Assembly (NCBI GenBank): GCA_030835085.1
Contig: JAUQWQ010000190.1
Span: 1-57,568, forward strand
Length of the DNA stretch: 57,568 bases
Reading direction: 5' to 3'
Source: Ignavibacteria bacterium
GTDB taxonomy: Bacteria; Bacteroidota; Ignavibacteria; Tepidaquicellales; OLB5
Shown here: positions 1 to 8,797 of the stretch, in pieces
Position numbering within the stretch: position 1 is the first letter of the stretch
Layout of the letters: each line of letters starts with the position of its first letter
The notes under the pieces: model-generated
What the model was told of the DNA's origin: nothing
Databases searched by the model: none
The model's input: the letters and a program-made list of their open reading frames with translations, nothing else
Position numbers and translations under genes: made by a program

Positions 1-2097
1 GTTATATTTCAGTCTTTGAGCTATCTGTACAATTGCTTCTGCCAGAGTATTATGAAATTTTGCTGCGATTTTTCCTTTGGGAACACATTCATTCAGATCG
101 TTAATTATCCCTTTTACCATATTTTCCCAGTTGAAGACAAGTGAACCATTAAGTTTATCGATGGAAAAACTAAAATACTCATTTGTTTTGAAATCATCAG
201 CGGCAAATTCCAATTCCATAGCCGCCTGCGCCTCGTAGTTTGCTGTATCTCTGATACCGATAATGGCCGAAATACCGTCAAACAGCCTGCCTACGCTTGT
301 TGTTACCGGCGAGTTGATATTTTTATCAAGCATTTGCTTTACAAGCAAGGCATCATTTTTTTTAAGGAATGGAATATTTTCAATTTCAAATACTTCTTCG
401 CCGTAAACACTGTAAAGCAGAGATAGTCCGATTTTCCATACATCGTGAATTGCCTGCTCGCCGCCTGGAAGCCTGAAAGGTTTGAAGTATCCCGAACGTT
501 TGAAACTGGTGCCCTGCGGTACAATAAATTCACCGCCCCAAATCGTTCCGTCAGTTCCGTAACCCGTTCCATCCCATGATACACCAAGCAGATCACTGCC
601 ATCAAGCTCATTTTCAGCCATGCATGAAAGCACATGCGCATAATGATGCTGCACTTTATATACGGGTATATCAAGTGACTCAGCATACTTTGTTGAAATA
701 TAATCAGGATGCATATCACATATTACATGTTCAGGGGTAAGTTCATAAAAACTCTTGATATCATTTATAACACGCTTAAATGCGTTTATTGATTCAATAT
801 TTTCAAGGTCGCCAATATGCTGGGAAATAAAAACATTATTTATTTTATTGATCGCGATAGTATTTTTTAAATGGGGTCCCGCAGCAAGTGTTACTTTTAT
901 TATTCCGTTCAACACCACCGGCAGCGGTGCATAACCTCTTGCACGCCGCATCATTACCTGTTTGCCGCCCGCAATACGCACAATTGAATCATCAACATGC
1001 CTTAAAATTTTTCTGTTGTGAACAAGAAAGTAATCAGCGATATCAGCAAGTTTTTCAAACGCTTCCACTTCATTTATGCATATCGGTTCTTCCGAAATAT
1101 TCCCGCTGGTAGCAACAATAGGTAAACCAAATTCCTTCATGAATATGTGGTGTAGGGGGGAATACGGAAGCATTATGCCAAGATATGGATTTCCCGCGGC
1201 GCATTCATTTGATACTACCGAAGTAATATTTTTCTTTTTCTTCAACAAAACTATAGGCGCTTCAACCGAACTCAACAGCCGTAATTCGCTCTCACTTACT
1301 TCACACTCAGCTTTTACCATTTCAGCATTGGGGAACATCAGTGCGAATGGTTTTTCGCTGCGTCTTTTTCTTTTTCGCAATGTTTTTACTGCATCAGGAT
1401 TTGATGCATCGCACAATAGCTGGTAACCGCCAATGCCTTTTAATGCTATGATCTTTCCATCTTTTAATGCCTTAACTGCATTAATTATTGCATCCTGTTT
1501 TTCATACAACACGGTTCCATCTGTACCTCTTAGTGTAACCTGCGGGCCGCATTTGGGGCAGGCGGTTGGTTCAGCATGAAACCTGCGGTTTAGCGGGTCA
1601 GTATACTCATCGCGGCACTCAGGGCACATCTCAAACTCACCCATAGTTGTATTACACCTGTCATAAGGCAGGTCTGCAATTATTGAATATCTTGGACCGC
1701 AATTGGTACAATTAGTAAATGGATAAAGATATCTTCTGTTACCGGGATCGAAAATTTCTTCAAGGCAATCACTGCAAGTTGATATATCGGGTAACACAAG
1801 CGCTGTTTTACTGCCGGATTCTTTGCTTTCCCTTATCTCAAAAGTCTTAAAGCCTTCTGCATCCAGCCATGTGTGTTCAAAGCTCTGAATGTAAGAGTTC
1901 TTTGGTTTATCGCTTTCAATCTTTGCCAGAAAGTTCTCCAGAGTAACGTGATCCGCCTCGGCATCAATAAAAACACCCTGTGAGGAATTTATTATCCAGC
2001 CTTTAACATCAAGCTCTTTTGCAAGCCGGAAAATGAAAGGTCGAAACCCGACGCCTTGTACAACGCCGCGGATAACTATTTTAACTTTTTGTATCAA
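1..2097 (-). CDS. hypF: HypF carbamoyltransferase, NiFe-hydrogenase maturation (C-terminus cut by window edge)
   Basis: HypF makes the thiocarbamate on HypE that becomes the cyanide ligands of the NiFe active site. The ORF track misses it because it runs off the left edge. The minus-strand frame is open for about 699 codons, against roughly 750-780 for the family, so only the last 60-80 residues are missing. It begins IQKVKIVIRGVVQGVGFRPF, the acylphosphatase signature. Two paired zinc-finger motifs follow (CSDC...CTNCGPRYS and MCPEC...CPKCGP), then the YrdC-like region. The Kae1-like domain is visible as VQHHYAHVLSC and VSWDGTGYGTDGTIWGGEF. The start is a TTG six bases after the hypB stop; an in-frame stop (the hypB TAA) excludes anything longer. 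It is the last visible gene of the hydrogenase run. hypC, hypD and hypE are not in the window. Confidence 0.95.
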   Translation of the reverse strand, partial: MIQKVKIVIRGVVQGVGFRPFIFRLAKELDVKGWIINSSQGVFIDAEADHVTLENFLAKIESDKPKNSYIQSFEHTWLDAEGFKTFEIRESKESGSKTALVLPDISTCSDCLEEIFDPGNRRYLYPFTNCTNCGPRYSIIADLPYDRCNTTMGEFEMCPECRDEYTDPLNRRFHAEPTACPKCGPQVTLRGTDGTVLYEKQDAIINAVKALKDGKIIALKGIGGYQLLCDASNPDAVKTLRKRKRRSEKPFALMFPNAEMVKAECEVSESELRLLSSVEAPIVLLKKKKNITSVVSNECAAGNPYLGIMLPYSPLHHIFMKEFGLPIVATSGNISEEPICINEVEAFEKLADIADYFLVHNRKILRHVDDSIVRIAGGKQVMMRRARGYAPLPVVLNGIIKVTLAAGPHLKNTIAINKINNVFISQHIGDLENIESINAFKRVINDIKSFYELTPEHVICDMHPDYISTKYAESLDIPVYKVQHHYAHVLSCMAENELDGSDLLGVSWDGTGYGTDGTIWGGEFIVPQGTSFKRSGYFKPFRLPGGEQAIHDVWKIGLSLLYSVYGEEVFEIENIPFLKKNDALLVKQMLDKNINSPVTTSVGRLFDGISAIIGIRDTANYEAQAAMELEFAADDFKTNEYFSFSIDKLNGSLVFNWENMVKGIINDLNECVPKGKIAAKFHNTLAEAIVQIAQRLKYN

Positions 2098-2103
2098 TTT
2101 ATT

Positions 2104-2748
2104 TTAAATGCTGCTCTCTAAAAAATCACAAAACTTACCAACACCTTCGCCTGAAGTGCATGATACTTCAAATACCTGCAGGGCGGGATTTATCTTCAGG
2201 GCGTTTTGTTTAAGCTGCTCAATGTTACAATTTACATAAGGCAGCAGGTCAATTTTATTTATAACAAGTACTTTGGAATTTATGAACATCTTGGGGTACT
2301 TAAGCGGTTTATCATCACCTTCGGTTACGCTGATAACAACAACCTTCATATCTTCGCCAAGATCATACCCGGCAGGACATACCAGATTGCCCACATTTTC
2401 AATTATAAGCAGATCAGTTTGTACCAGGTCAAGATTCTTTAACGAATCATTAACAAGGTTCGCCTCAAGATGGCATCCGCCGTTGGTTATTATCTGTACC
2501 ACGGGAACGTTATATGCAGATACACGCTGAGCGTCAAGATCAGTCTGCACATCACCTTCGATAACGGAAATGTTAACCCGCCCGCTGAAATATTCAATTA
2601 TCTTTTCAACAAGGCTGGTTTTTCCCGAGCCCGGTGAGCTTACCATATTTATGGCGAAGACTCCGTTTTCTTCAAACTTGCCGCGAATTTCCGATGCTAT
2701 CGCATCATTTTTTGCAAGTACTTTTCTTTCGATCTTTATTATTTCCAT
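2104..2748 (-). CDS. hypB: HypB GTPase, nickel insertion for NiFe hydrogenase
   Basis: HypB is the GTPase that, with HypA, delivers nickel to the hydrogenase large subunit. The 214-residue protein has the P-loop PGSGKT near residue 40, EGDVQTDLDA, the metal-site region NGGCHLE and NLVCPAG, and the guanine-specificity motif NKID. It is a short form: there is no histidine-rich nickel-storage stretch and no N-terminal CxxCGC motif, so it probably relies on the G-domain metal site only. It lies 17 bases after hypA and 6 before hypF. Confidence 0.95.
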   Translation of the reverse strand: MEIIKIERKVLAKNDAIASEIRGKFEENGVFAINMVSSPGSGKTSLVEKIIEYFSGRVNISVIEGDVQTDLDAQRVSAYNVPVVQIITNGGCHLEANLVNDSLKNLDLVQTDLLIIENVGNLVCPAGYDLGEDMKVVVISVTEGDDKPLKYPKMFINSKVLVINKIDLLPYVNCNIEQLKQNALKINPALQVFEVSCTSGEGVGKFCDFLESSI

Positions 2749-2765
2749 TTGCTTCAGGTATTTAA

Positions 2766-3113
2766 TTATTCTTCTGCTATTTTTAATTCTTTTACTCTCA
2801 GCTCATCGCCAGAGAGGATCTGTGTATTACTGCTTCCGCAAATGCTGCAGAGCAGCATTGGTATTTCAGTAGATGTTTCATTTCCGCAATCATTGCACTT
2901 AAGGCAAAACGGAATATCAACGATTGTCATCACCGCATCATTAAGCTCTGTTCCTGATGTAATAGCTTCGAAAGAGAATTTGAGAGAATCTGCAACCACA
3001 CCTGAAAATGCGCCAACTTCTACAATAACTTCGCGTACCTTTGTGAGTTCATCTGCAGTTACATTTTGCTTTACGGTTTCTATTATATTCTGCGCAAGTG
3101 AAAGTTCATGCAT
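2766..3113 (-). CDS. hypA: HypA nickel chaperone
   Basis: HypA hands nickel to the hydrogenase large subunit together with HypB. The protein has 115 residues, the usual length. It starts MHELSLAQNI, where the N-terminus, His2 and Glu3 form the nickel site in this family. The zinc site is the two pairs CLKC/CNDCG and CSICG. The sequence just upstream carries AAGGGA, a plausible ribosome-binding site. A 120-base gap, the largest in the hydrogenase run, separates it from the upstream protease gene and contains a candidate promoter. Confidence 0.95.
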   Translation of the reverse strand: MHELSLAQNIIETVKQNVTADELTKVREVIVEVGAFSGVVADSLKFSFEAITSGTELNDAVMTIVDIPFCLKCNDCGNETSTEIPMLLCSICGSSNTQILSGDELRVKELKIAEE

Positions 3114-3151
3114 ATTAATAATATCCCTTCATATACTTATACCAAACAGTA

Positions 3152-3180
3152 CAAATATAGCATTTATCCCGTAATCTAAA
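3152..3180 (-). promoter_or_regulatory. Candidate Bacteroidota-type promoter for hypABF
   Basis: On the minus strand, a perfect TATATTTG (-7 class TAnnTTTG) is preceded 17 bases upstream by TTTA, one base off the -33 element TTTG. Initiation would fall about 30 bases before hypA. It sits in the longest gap of the hydrogenase run, so the maturation genes may have their own transcript in addition to read-through. Confidence 0.45.
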
Positions 3181-3233
3181 TATGATTTATCTTAGGAAAG
3201 CAGAAATTGATTTGAATTGTAAATTCCTGTATA

Positions 3234-3737
3234 TTAGGATGTTAGCTCATAGTTTTTTGATGATATTACCATCTTCCACTCATTCACAATATCTTTCACT
3301 TTAGTAACGAGGACCGGAATTTTACTTTCAATTTCGGGTGAGAGCCCCTGTCTTATGATGAAGGGATCTTCAATTTCCATAACCAGTATTCTTACTTCAT
3401 CCGGAAAGTCCAGTTCCAGTTTTTTTGCAAGCCCGATAATTTCAGGCAACCCTGCATAATGAGGTGAGCTTGTCAGCCTGCATGAGAGTTCTTCAACGGT
3501 AAGCTCCCTTATAAGTCCGGGTTTATGAGTTGAAAGTATTGTATCAATGATCACTACTTTATCGTATCCTTCAAGCAGGTCAAGCAGCATGAATCCGGCA
3601 GAGGCGACCTCGAAAATATCGATCTTACTGCCGAATTCATTTCTTAATACTTTTGCTGCTGCCAGCGCTGCACCATCATCACCCATTATATCATTACCAA
3701 GGGCAAGAACCATTATCCTGTTTTGCATTGTCTTCAT
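3234..3737 (-). CDS. Hydrogenase maturation protease, probably for the Mvh-type large subunit
   Basis: The 167-residue protein belongs to the HyaD/HycI/FrcD endopeptidase family, which removes the C-terminal tail of the large subunit after nickel insertion. Family marks are VLALGNDIMGDDGAALAAA near the N-terminus, with the nickel-sensing acidic residue in GDDG, an acidic IDTILS strand near residue 75, and the SPHYAGLPE histidine region. It lies 40 bases downstream of the Mvh large subunit, so its target is inferred to be that protein. A second, divergent protease follows the 3b large subunit. Confidence 0.9.
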   Translation of the reverse strand: MKTMQNRIMVLALGNDIMGDDGAALAAAKVLRNEFGSKIDIFEVASAGFMLLDLLEGYDKVVIIDTILSTHKPGLIRELTVEELSCRLTSSPHYAGLPEIIGLAKKLELDFPDEVRILVMEIEDPFIIRQGLSPEIESKIPVLVTKVKDIVNEWKMVISSKNYELTS

Positions 3738-3777
3738 CTTAAAATGTTCATCATTTATAATTTCAAAATGAAAATAT

Positions 3778-5301
3778 TCATCTTGAAATTGATTGCAGCA
3801 ATTGTTTTTGTTTATCGTAAATATTTATAACTATTGGCACTGTTCCGGGCAGTGAGTGCGTTGCACACCCGTTACACGGGTCATATGCCCTGAAAGCCAT
3901 TTCGATCATGTTTAACAGTCCATCATCAGCCTTGCCTTCGTGAATTAGGTCTTTGGCAGCTTTATCTATACTCATTGCGATCCTTGCTGAATTATTCTGC
4001 GTAGCCACAATAAGATTTACTTTCGTTAATATTCCTCTTTCATCTGTTTCAAAATGATGGATAAGTGTTCCCCTGGGAGCTTCAACAACACCAACTCCAA
4101 GCTTTGGAACTGCTGTTGGAAGTGTCCTGATATTTTCGCCGGTGATTTCAGGGTCATTTACCAGCTCAACTATTTTTTCGGCTGCCTGAAGCATTTCGAC
4201 TACCCTTGCCCAGTGATTGGCAAGTGTATGATGAACGGGTTTGGCTCCAAGTATCTTAAAGTATTCTTCATAGGCTTTCTGTGATTCTTCCGTTGCCATA
4301 CCGGCAGAAGCATTAAGCCTTGCAAGCGGTGCAACTGCATACACACTGGTATTCGCATCTTCAACATAGCCGTTCCACCCAAGTTTCTTCAGGTAATTGA
4401 ACTTTACATAGCTCCATGGTTCAACACGCTCAGCAATATGCTCCAGGTAATCCTTAATTTCAAATTTTACAAATTCCTTACCATCAGGATCAACAACCCT
4501 AAGCTTTCCGTCATAAAAATTTACCCGGTTGTTTTCATCAACCATTCCCATATAATATGTACGGTGAGTGTAAGCATCAGATGTTATCAGTTCAACGTAG
4601 TTATCGTTCTTAAGAACAATATCCTTAAATACCTGCAATGTGAACCTTGCGAATTCCAGAGCTTCCTTAGCGGTTTCTTTGAATTCAGGTAGGTCGGCAG
4701 GATCGAGACCTTTTGAAACACCACCCGGGAGTCCGAATACAGGATGAATAACTTTACCGCCAAGATAGTTAATAATATTCCGAATCTTACGCCTCATATC
4801 AATTACGCGCTTGCCGGTCTCCAGTCCAACTTTCTCGATAACGCCAAGAATATTCCTTTTGCTTTTATCTGCTGTTGGTCCCACTATGAAATCGGGTCCG
4901 CCCAGCACATAAACATGCAGAGCATGATCTTCAAGCATAAACGCATTGTAGATCAGTTCCCTTAATTTGCGGGCTGTGGGAGGCGGTTCAATGCTGTACA
5001 GGCTATCAAGCGCCTTGGTTGCAGCCATATGATGCGCGGTTGGACACACGCCGCAAATGCGGCTTGTTATCTGGGGCATCTCTTCTGCGGGCCTGCCAAG
5101 ACAGAACGTTTCAAATCCGCGAATTTCCGGTATCTGGTAATATGCATGTTCAACTTCACCTTTTTCATCAAGCAGGATATCTATTTTTCCATGTCCTTCA
5201 AGCCTTGTAATAGGATCAATTGTTATCCTGCGGGTTTTCATGTATGAATTATCAGCCTTTGTTAAGCCTTCATTCCATTTTTCCTTAATTAAAGTTTCCA
5301 T
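3778..5301 (-). CDS. mvhA: NiFe hydrogenase large subunit, Mvh type (group 3c-like)
   Basis: This is the catalytic subunit that binds the NiFe(CN)2CO centre and splits or forms H2. It has 507 residues. The N-terminal nickel motif is RICGVCPTAHH and the C-terminal one is DPCNGCATH, giving the four cysteine ligands. The tail after the final His (SLPGTVPIV and onward, 28 residues in all) is expected to be cleaved by the downstream protease. The start codon overlaps the mvhG stop by one base (TAATG), so translation is probably coupled. The group 3c assignment rests on the adjacent MvhD and HdrABC genes, not on tree placement. Confidence 0.93.
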   Translation of the reverse strand: METLIKEKWNEGLTKADNSYMKTRRITIDPITRLEGHGKIDILLDEKGEVEHAYYQIPEIRGFETFCLGRPAEEMPQITSRICGVCPTAHHMAATKALDSLYSIEPPPTARKLRELIYNAFMLEDHALHVYVLGGPDFIVGPTADKSKRNILGVIEKVGLETGKRVIDMRRKIRNIINYLGGKVIHPVFGLPGGVSKGLDPADLPEFKETAKEALEFARFTLQVFKDIVLKNDNYVELITSDAYTHRTYYMGMVDENNRVNFYDGKLRVVDPDGKEFVKFEIKDYLEHIAERVEPWSYVKFNYLKKLGWNGYVEDANTSVYAVAPLARLNASAGMATEESQKAYEEYFKILGAKPVHHTLANHWARVVEMLQAAEKIVELVNDPEITGENIRTLPTAVPKLGVGVVEAPRGTLIHHFETDERGILTKVNLIVATQNNSARIAMSIDKAAKDLIHEGKADDGLLNMIEMAFRAYDPCNGCATHSLPGTVPIVINIYDKQKQLLQSISR

Positions 5302-6275
5302 TACACATCCTCCGTGATTTTTTTTCTGAGAAGAGAAGTGGCAAGTCCGTACCTGTAGAAAGTACCAACAGGGTCAGGAATGCCATCGAGAATTTTATCA
5401 ATCCCTGTTTCATCATTTTCAGAAATATTTGAGCAAAGCGAAGAAAGCATCTTCGCCCCCTGGTCTCTTACCCTTGATGTCGGTCCAAAGCATCCGCTGC
5501 AGGGCATATTGCCGCTGATGCATAATGCTTCGCATCCCGCACGGGTTGATGGACCCATACAAACCACACCCTGCGACAGCAGGCACTTGGTTTTGTCAAT
5601 AAGTATTTCATGCGGCCTGTAGAAGTGAGTGAAAGAAAGGTCAGAAGGTTTTGATTCCTTACGCGGACACTCTTCACACAATGCTTCATCAGGTGAAAGC
5701 ACTGTTCCTTTCGGGGGAAATTCACCAGAGAGCAGTGTTAAAACTGCCTGCTTTAAAAGCTTTGGTGTTGGCGGACAGCCCGGTAAATAGTAATCAACAT
5801 CAATTACCTGGTCAAGCGTGCGCACAAGATTCCGTATTTCAGGCAGAGTTACATTTTGTGAATTATGTTTAAAGCTTAACATTGGTCTCGTTTTTTCCGG
5901 GTTCACCACAGAAGGCGCTTCCTGGTACATATATTCCATAATTTGTGAGCGTGTGAATTCATTGGCAAGAGAAGGAATTCCTCCCATATGTGCGCACGAA
6001 CCGTAAGCAATAACTACTTTACTTTTCCTTCTTATCAGGCGCGCCATTTCTTCCTGCTCTGATGTACGGATAGCTCCGTTTATCATTGCCGCGAAAATGG
6101 AGCCGTCTTCCATTGCCTCAACATCATTCTTTTTAAAATCCATAGCAACAGGCCAGAAAATAATATCCACAGCACCTGCTACCATTAAGATATCTTCGGC
6201 AAGATCAACAACTGATTCTTCACAGCCTCCGCAGGAGGCGCACCAGTAAAACGCAAGTTTAGGTTTATCAGACAT
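5301..6275 (-). CDS. mvhG: NiFe hydrogenase small subunit, Mvh type
   Basis: This is the electron-transfer subunit, predicted to carry three iron-sulfur clusters from the NiFe site towards MvhD. The 324 residues contain WCASCGGCEE at the N-terminus, YGSCAH and PGCPPTP for the proximal cluster, and later CEECPR, CMGPSTRAGC and CSGCFGP for the other two. There is no twin-arginine signal peptide, so the enzyme is cytoplasmic. A strong GGGAGGAG site precedes the ATG, which overlaps the mvhD gene by eight bases. Confidence 0.93.
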   Translation of the reverse strand: MSDKPKLAFYWCASCGGCEESVVDLAEDILMVAGAVDIIFWPVAMDFKKNDVEAMEDGSIFAAMINGAIRTSEQEEMARLIRRKSKVVIAYGSCAHMGGIPSLANEFTRSQIMEYMYQEAPSVVNPEKTRPMLSFKHNSQNVTLPEIRNLVRTLDQVIDVDYYLPGCPPTPKLLKQAVLTLLSGEFPPKGTVLSPDEALCEECPRKESKPSDLSFTHFYRPHEILIDKTKCLLSQGVVCMGPSTRAGCEALCISGNMPCSGCFGPTSRVRDQGAKMLSSLCSNISENDETGIDKILDGIPDPVGTFYRYGLATSLLRKKITEDV

Positions 6276-6771
6276 GACTTAACTCCTCCCTGGCGGTTAA
6301 CGGTTCTGAGTGTTCTTCACTTATTTCCTTCAATTCTTCATCCAGAATATTTATCTGTTTAGGAATAGAAAGAGGACCCAGAACTTTAAGTTTTTCAACC
6401 ATATCATTAATTACTGTTTTAACTTTTTCACCTTCTGAAGCTGATATCCATTCAAGCCTGAATCTTTCATCATCAATACCCAGCGAGTGCAGCATACGTT
6501 TCAGCAGCCGGAACCTCCTGAGCATTTTATAATTGCCTTCGGAATAATGACAATCACCGGGGTGACAGCCGCCAATGAGTACACCATCAGCCCCGCTTGC
6601 AAATGCCTGCAATATGAACTGCGGGTCAACCCTGCCGGAACACATTATTCTTATCACCTTAACATTAGGGGCATATTTAAGACGGGAAACGCCGGCAAGA
6701 TCCGAAGCTGTGTATGTACACCAGTTACAGAAGAATGCCACTATTTTGGGTTCATAATTTTTATCAGGCAT
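6268..6771 (-). CDS. mvhD: MvhD, 2Fe-2S adaptor between hydrogenase and heterodisulfide reductase
   Basis: MvhD links the Mvh hydrogenase to HdrA and passes electrons through a 2Fe-2S cluster. The sequence shows the family pattern VAFFCNWCTYTASDLAG, RIMCSGRVDP and GGCHPGDCHY. The ORF track starts at 6807, but I place the start at the internal ATG (MPDKNYEPK). It has GGAGG seven bases upstream, and the longer version would overlap hdrA by 44 bases. The chosen start overlaps hdrA by eight bases. The mature length is about 167 residues, slightly longer than typical MvhD (130-150) because of a C-terminal extension. Confidence 0.92.
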   Translation of the reverse strand: MPDKNYEPKIVAFFCNWCTYTASDLAGVSRLKYAPNVKVIRIMCSGRVDPQFILQAFASGADGVLIGGCHPGDCHYSEGNYKMLRRFRLLKRMLHSLGIDDERFRLEWISASEGEKVKTVINDMVEKLKVLGPLSIPKQINILDEELKEISEEHSEPLTAREELSHV

Positions 6772-8797
6772 GTTCAGCCTCCATTTCTTCGAGTTCAATA
6801 TCTGCAAATTTTAACAGCCCGTCAATTTCACTGAATATCTGATCATCTTCGAACAGATTCTGAATAATTGAACCTGACGGACAGGCCGCAACACATGTAC
6901 CGCAGCCTTTACAAAGTGCCTCGTTAATAACAGCTTTTTGAGTACCATCATTAAACGATATTGCCGAATAAGGACAGATCGGGATGCATGATTTGCATCC
7001 GGAACAGAATTTTTCATTGATACTTGCAGTATTAGGCTCAAGCTCAATACTGCCTGCACTGATAAGTGACAGTACTTCAGCGGCAGCGGCGCCTGCCTGC
7101 GCAACTGAGTCAGGGATATCTTTGGGTCCCTGGCATGCGCCGGCAATGAAAATACCATCTGTAAATGTGCTTACCGGTGCAAGTTTCGGGTGTCTTTCCA
7201 GGAACCAGCCTTCGTTTGAGCATGATATATTGAACATACGTCTTATATCACCTGCATCAACCCGGGGTTCAAGTCCAACAGCCAAAACAACCATATCAAC
7301 CGGTACCCTTCGTACAACGCCAATCAGCGTATCTTCAACCCTGATAGTTAGCTTGTTCTCTTCTTCGGGAACCAAAGCCCAGTCAGTCACTTCAGATACA
7401 CGGCCGCGCACAAAATGAACGCCTTCTGTCATAAGCTTATCGTAGAATTCTTCGTAACCTTTGCCCGGTGTGCGCATATCAATGTAGAAATTATAAACCT
7501 GCGCACCTGTATGTTCTTTGATCAGATGGGCAAGTTTTAATGAATACATGCAGCATACCTTTGAGCACCATTTATGCGCTTTCTGGTCCCGGGAGCCGAC
7601 ACAATGAATAATGCCAACTGATTTTGGTTTTTTACCGTCCTTTGTTACAACTTCTCCTGCTGTAGGACCTGATGCGTTAACAAGCCTTTCAACTTCAAGA
7701 GAAGTATAAACATTCGGATACTTGCCGTAACCATACTGCGGTGAAAGCTCGGCATCGTATGTTTTGAAACCGGTTGTCAGAATTACAGTGCCAACATTAA
7801 TTTCTTTGTACTCAGGAACCTGTTTCAGGTCAATAGCTTTCCTGTCGCATGATTCAATACAGGTTTTTTTGCACCTGTGGCTCTTGAAGTCAATGCATGT
7901 TTCAGGATCGAACAATACAACCTGCGGTGTTGCCTGCGGAAAAGGAATATATATAGGTTTGCGTTTGCTTAATTTCTGGTTGAATTCATCGGGATACTTT
8001 GCTTCTTTATATATGCAGGCATCAATGCACTCCATACAACCCACACACAGTTCTTCTATAACATAACGCGGTTTGCGTTTAATGTTAACTTTGTAATTGC
8101 CAACAAATCCTTCTACTTTTTCAACTTCCGAATATGTCCACAGCGTTATGTTCGGATGCGATTTAACTGCGGACATTTTTGGTGTTAATATACATGCTGC
8201 ACAGTCAAGCGTAGGGAATGTTTTATCGAACATCGCCATATGCCCGCCAATGGTAGGCTCACGCTCAACCAGGTAAACATGCTTTCCTGCATTCGCAATT
8301 GTAAGCGCTGCAGTAATACCTGAAATACCGCCGCCTACTATCAATACATCCGGATTTACCGGAACTGATTTCTTTTCAAGAGGTTTATGGAAAAATACCC
8401 TTTGAATTGCAGCACGGGTTAAAGCCTTGGCTTTTTGTGTTGCAGAAAGTTTATCAGTATGAACCCAGGACACACTTTCACGAATATTCACCATATGGAA
8501 ATAATAAGGATTAAGTCCTGCTTTTTCAGCAGCTACACGGAAGGTATGCTCATGTAAAAGCGGTGAGCAGGATGCGACAACTATCCTGTTAAGACCGAGC
8601 TCTTTGATATCTTTCTGGATCAGTTCCTGCCCGGGATCCGAACACATATATTTATAATCACGCGATACAACTACACCCGGCAGGGTTGAAGCGAATTTCT
8701 GAACCTCTTCAACATCCACCATAGAGGCGATATTATGTCCGCAATGACAGACATAAAATCCGATCTTAGGGGTGCCATTACCGTTAGAATTAAACAT
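6764..8797 (-). CDS. hdrA: HdrA, flavin-bifurcating subunit of heterodisulfide reductase complex
   Basis: HdrA carries the FAD that splits the electrons of H2 between ferredoxin and the HdrB disulfide site in methanogen-type complexes. The 677-residue protein has the HdrA-specific N-terminal domain (YVCHCGHNIA), a Rossmann FAD motif VGGGISGITAA near residue 152, and the TLDCAACILTP segment. It has a central ferredoxin motif CVGCMECIDAC, the MRTPGKGYEEFY segment, and two C-terminal 4Fe-4S motifs, CSGCKSCIPICP and CKGCGTCVAACP. This is a full-length, intact HdrA. It sits between hdrB and mvhD with eight-base overlaps on both sides. Confidence 0.95.
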   Translation of the reverse strand: MFNSNGNGTPKIGFYVCHCGHNIASMVDVEEVQKFASTLPGVVVSRDYKYMCSDPGQELIQKDIKELGLNRIVVASCSPLLHEHTFRVAAEKAGLNPYYFHMVNIRESVSWVHTDKLSATQKAKALTRAAIQRVFFHKPLEKKSVPVNPDVLIVGGGISGITAALTIANAGKHVYLVEREPTIGGHMAMFDKTFPTLDCAACILTPKMSAVKSHPNITLWTYSEVEKVEGFVGNYKVNIKRKPRYVIEELCVGCMECIDACIYKEAKYPDEFNQKLSKRKPIYIPFPQATPQVVLFDPETCIDFKSHRCKKTCIESCDRKAIDLKQVPEYKEINVGTVILTTGFKTYDAELSPQYGYGKYPNVYTSLEVERLVNASGPTAGEVVTKDGKKPKSVGIIHCVGSRDQKAHKWCSKVCCMYSLKLAHLIKEHTGAQVYNFYIDMRTPGKGYEEFYDKLMTEGVHFVRGRVSEVTDWALVPEEENKLTIRVEDTLIGVVRRVPVDMVVLAVGLEPRVDAGDIRRMFNISCSNEGWFLERHPKLAPVSTFTDGIFIAGACQGPKDIPDSVAQAGAAAAEVLSLISAGSIELEPNTASINEKFCSGCKSCIPICPYSAISFNDGTQKAVINEALCKGCGTCVAACPSGSIIQNLFEDDQIFSEIDGLLKFADIELEEMEAEHA

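Noticed and set aside
339-1426. ORFs 339-719 (-), 888-1112 (+) and 1076-1426 (+)
   Set aside because: They lie in other frames of the partial hypF gene, whose own frame is open from 2097 to the left edge. Their protein sequences have no coding character.
1-2097. Frameshifted or pseudogene hypF, because the ORF track shows no long ORF
   Set aside because: Reading the minus strand gives continuous HypF motifs. The track omits it only because the stop codon lies outside the window.
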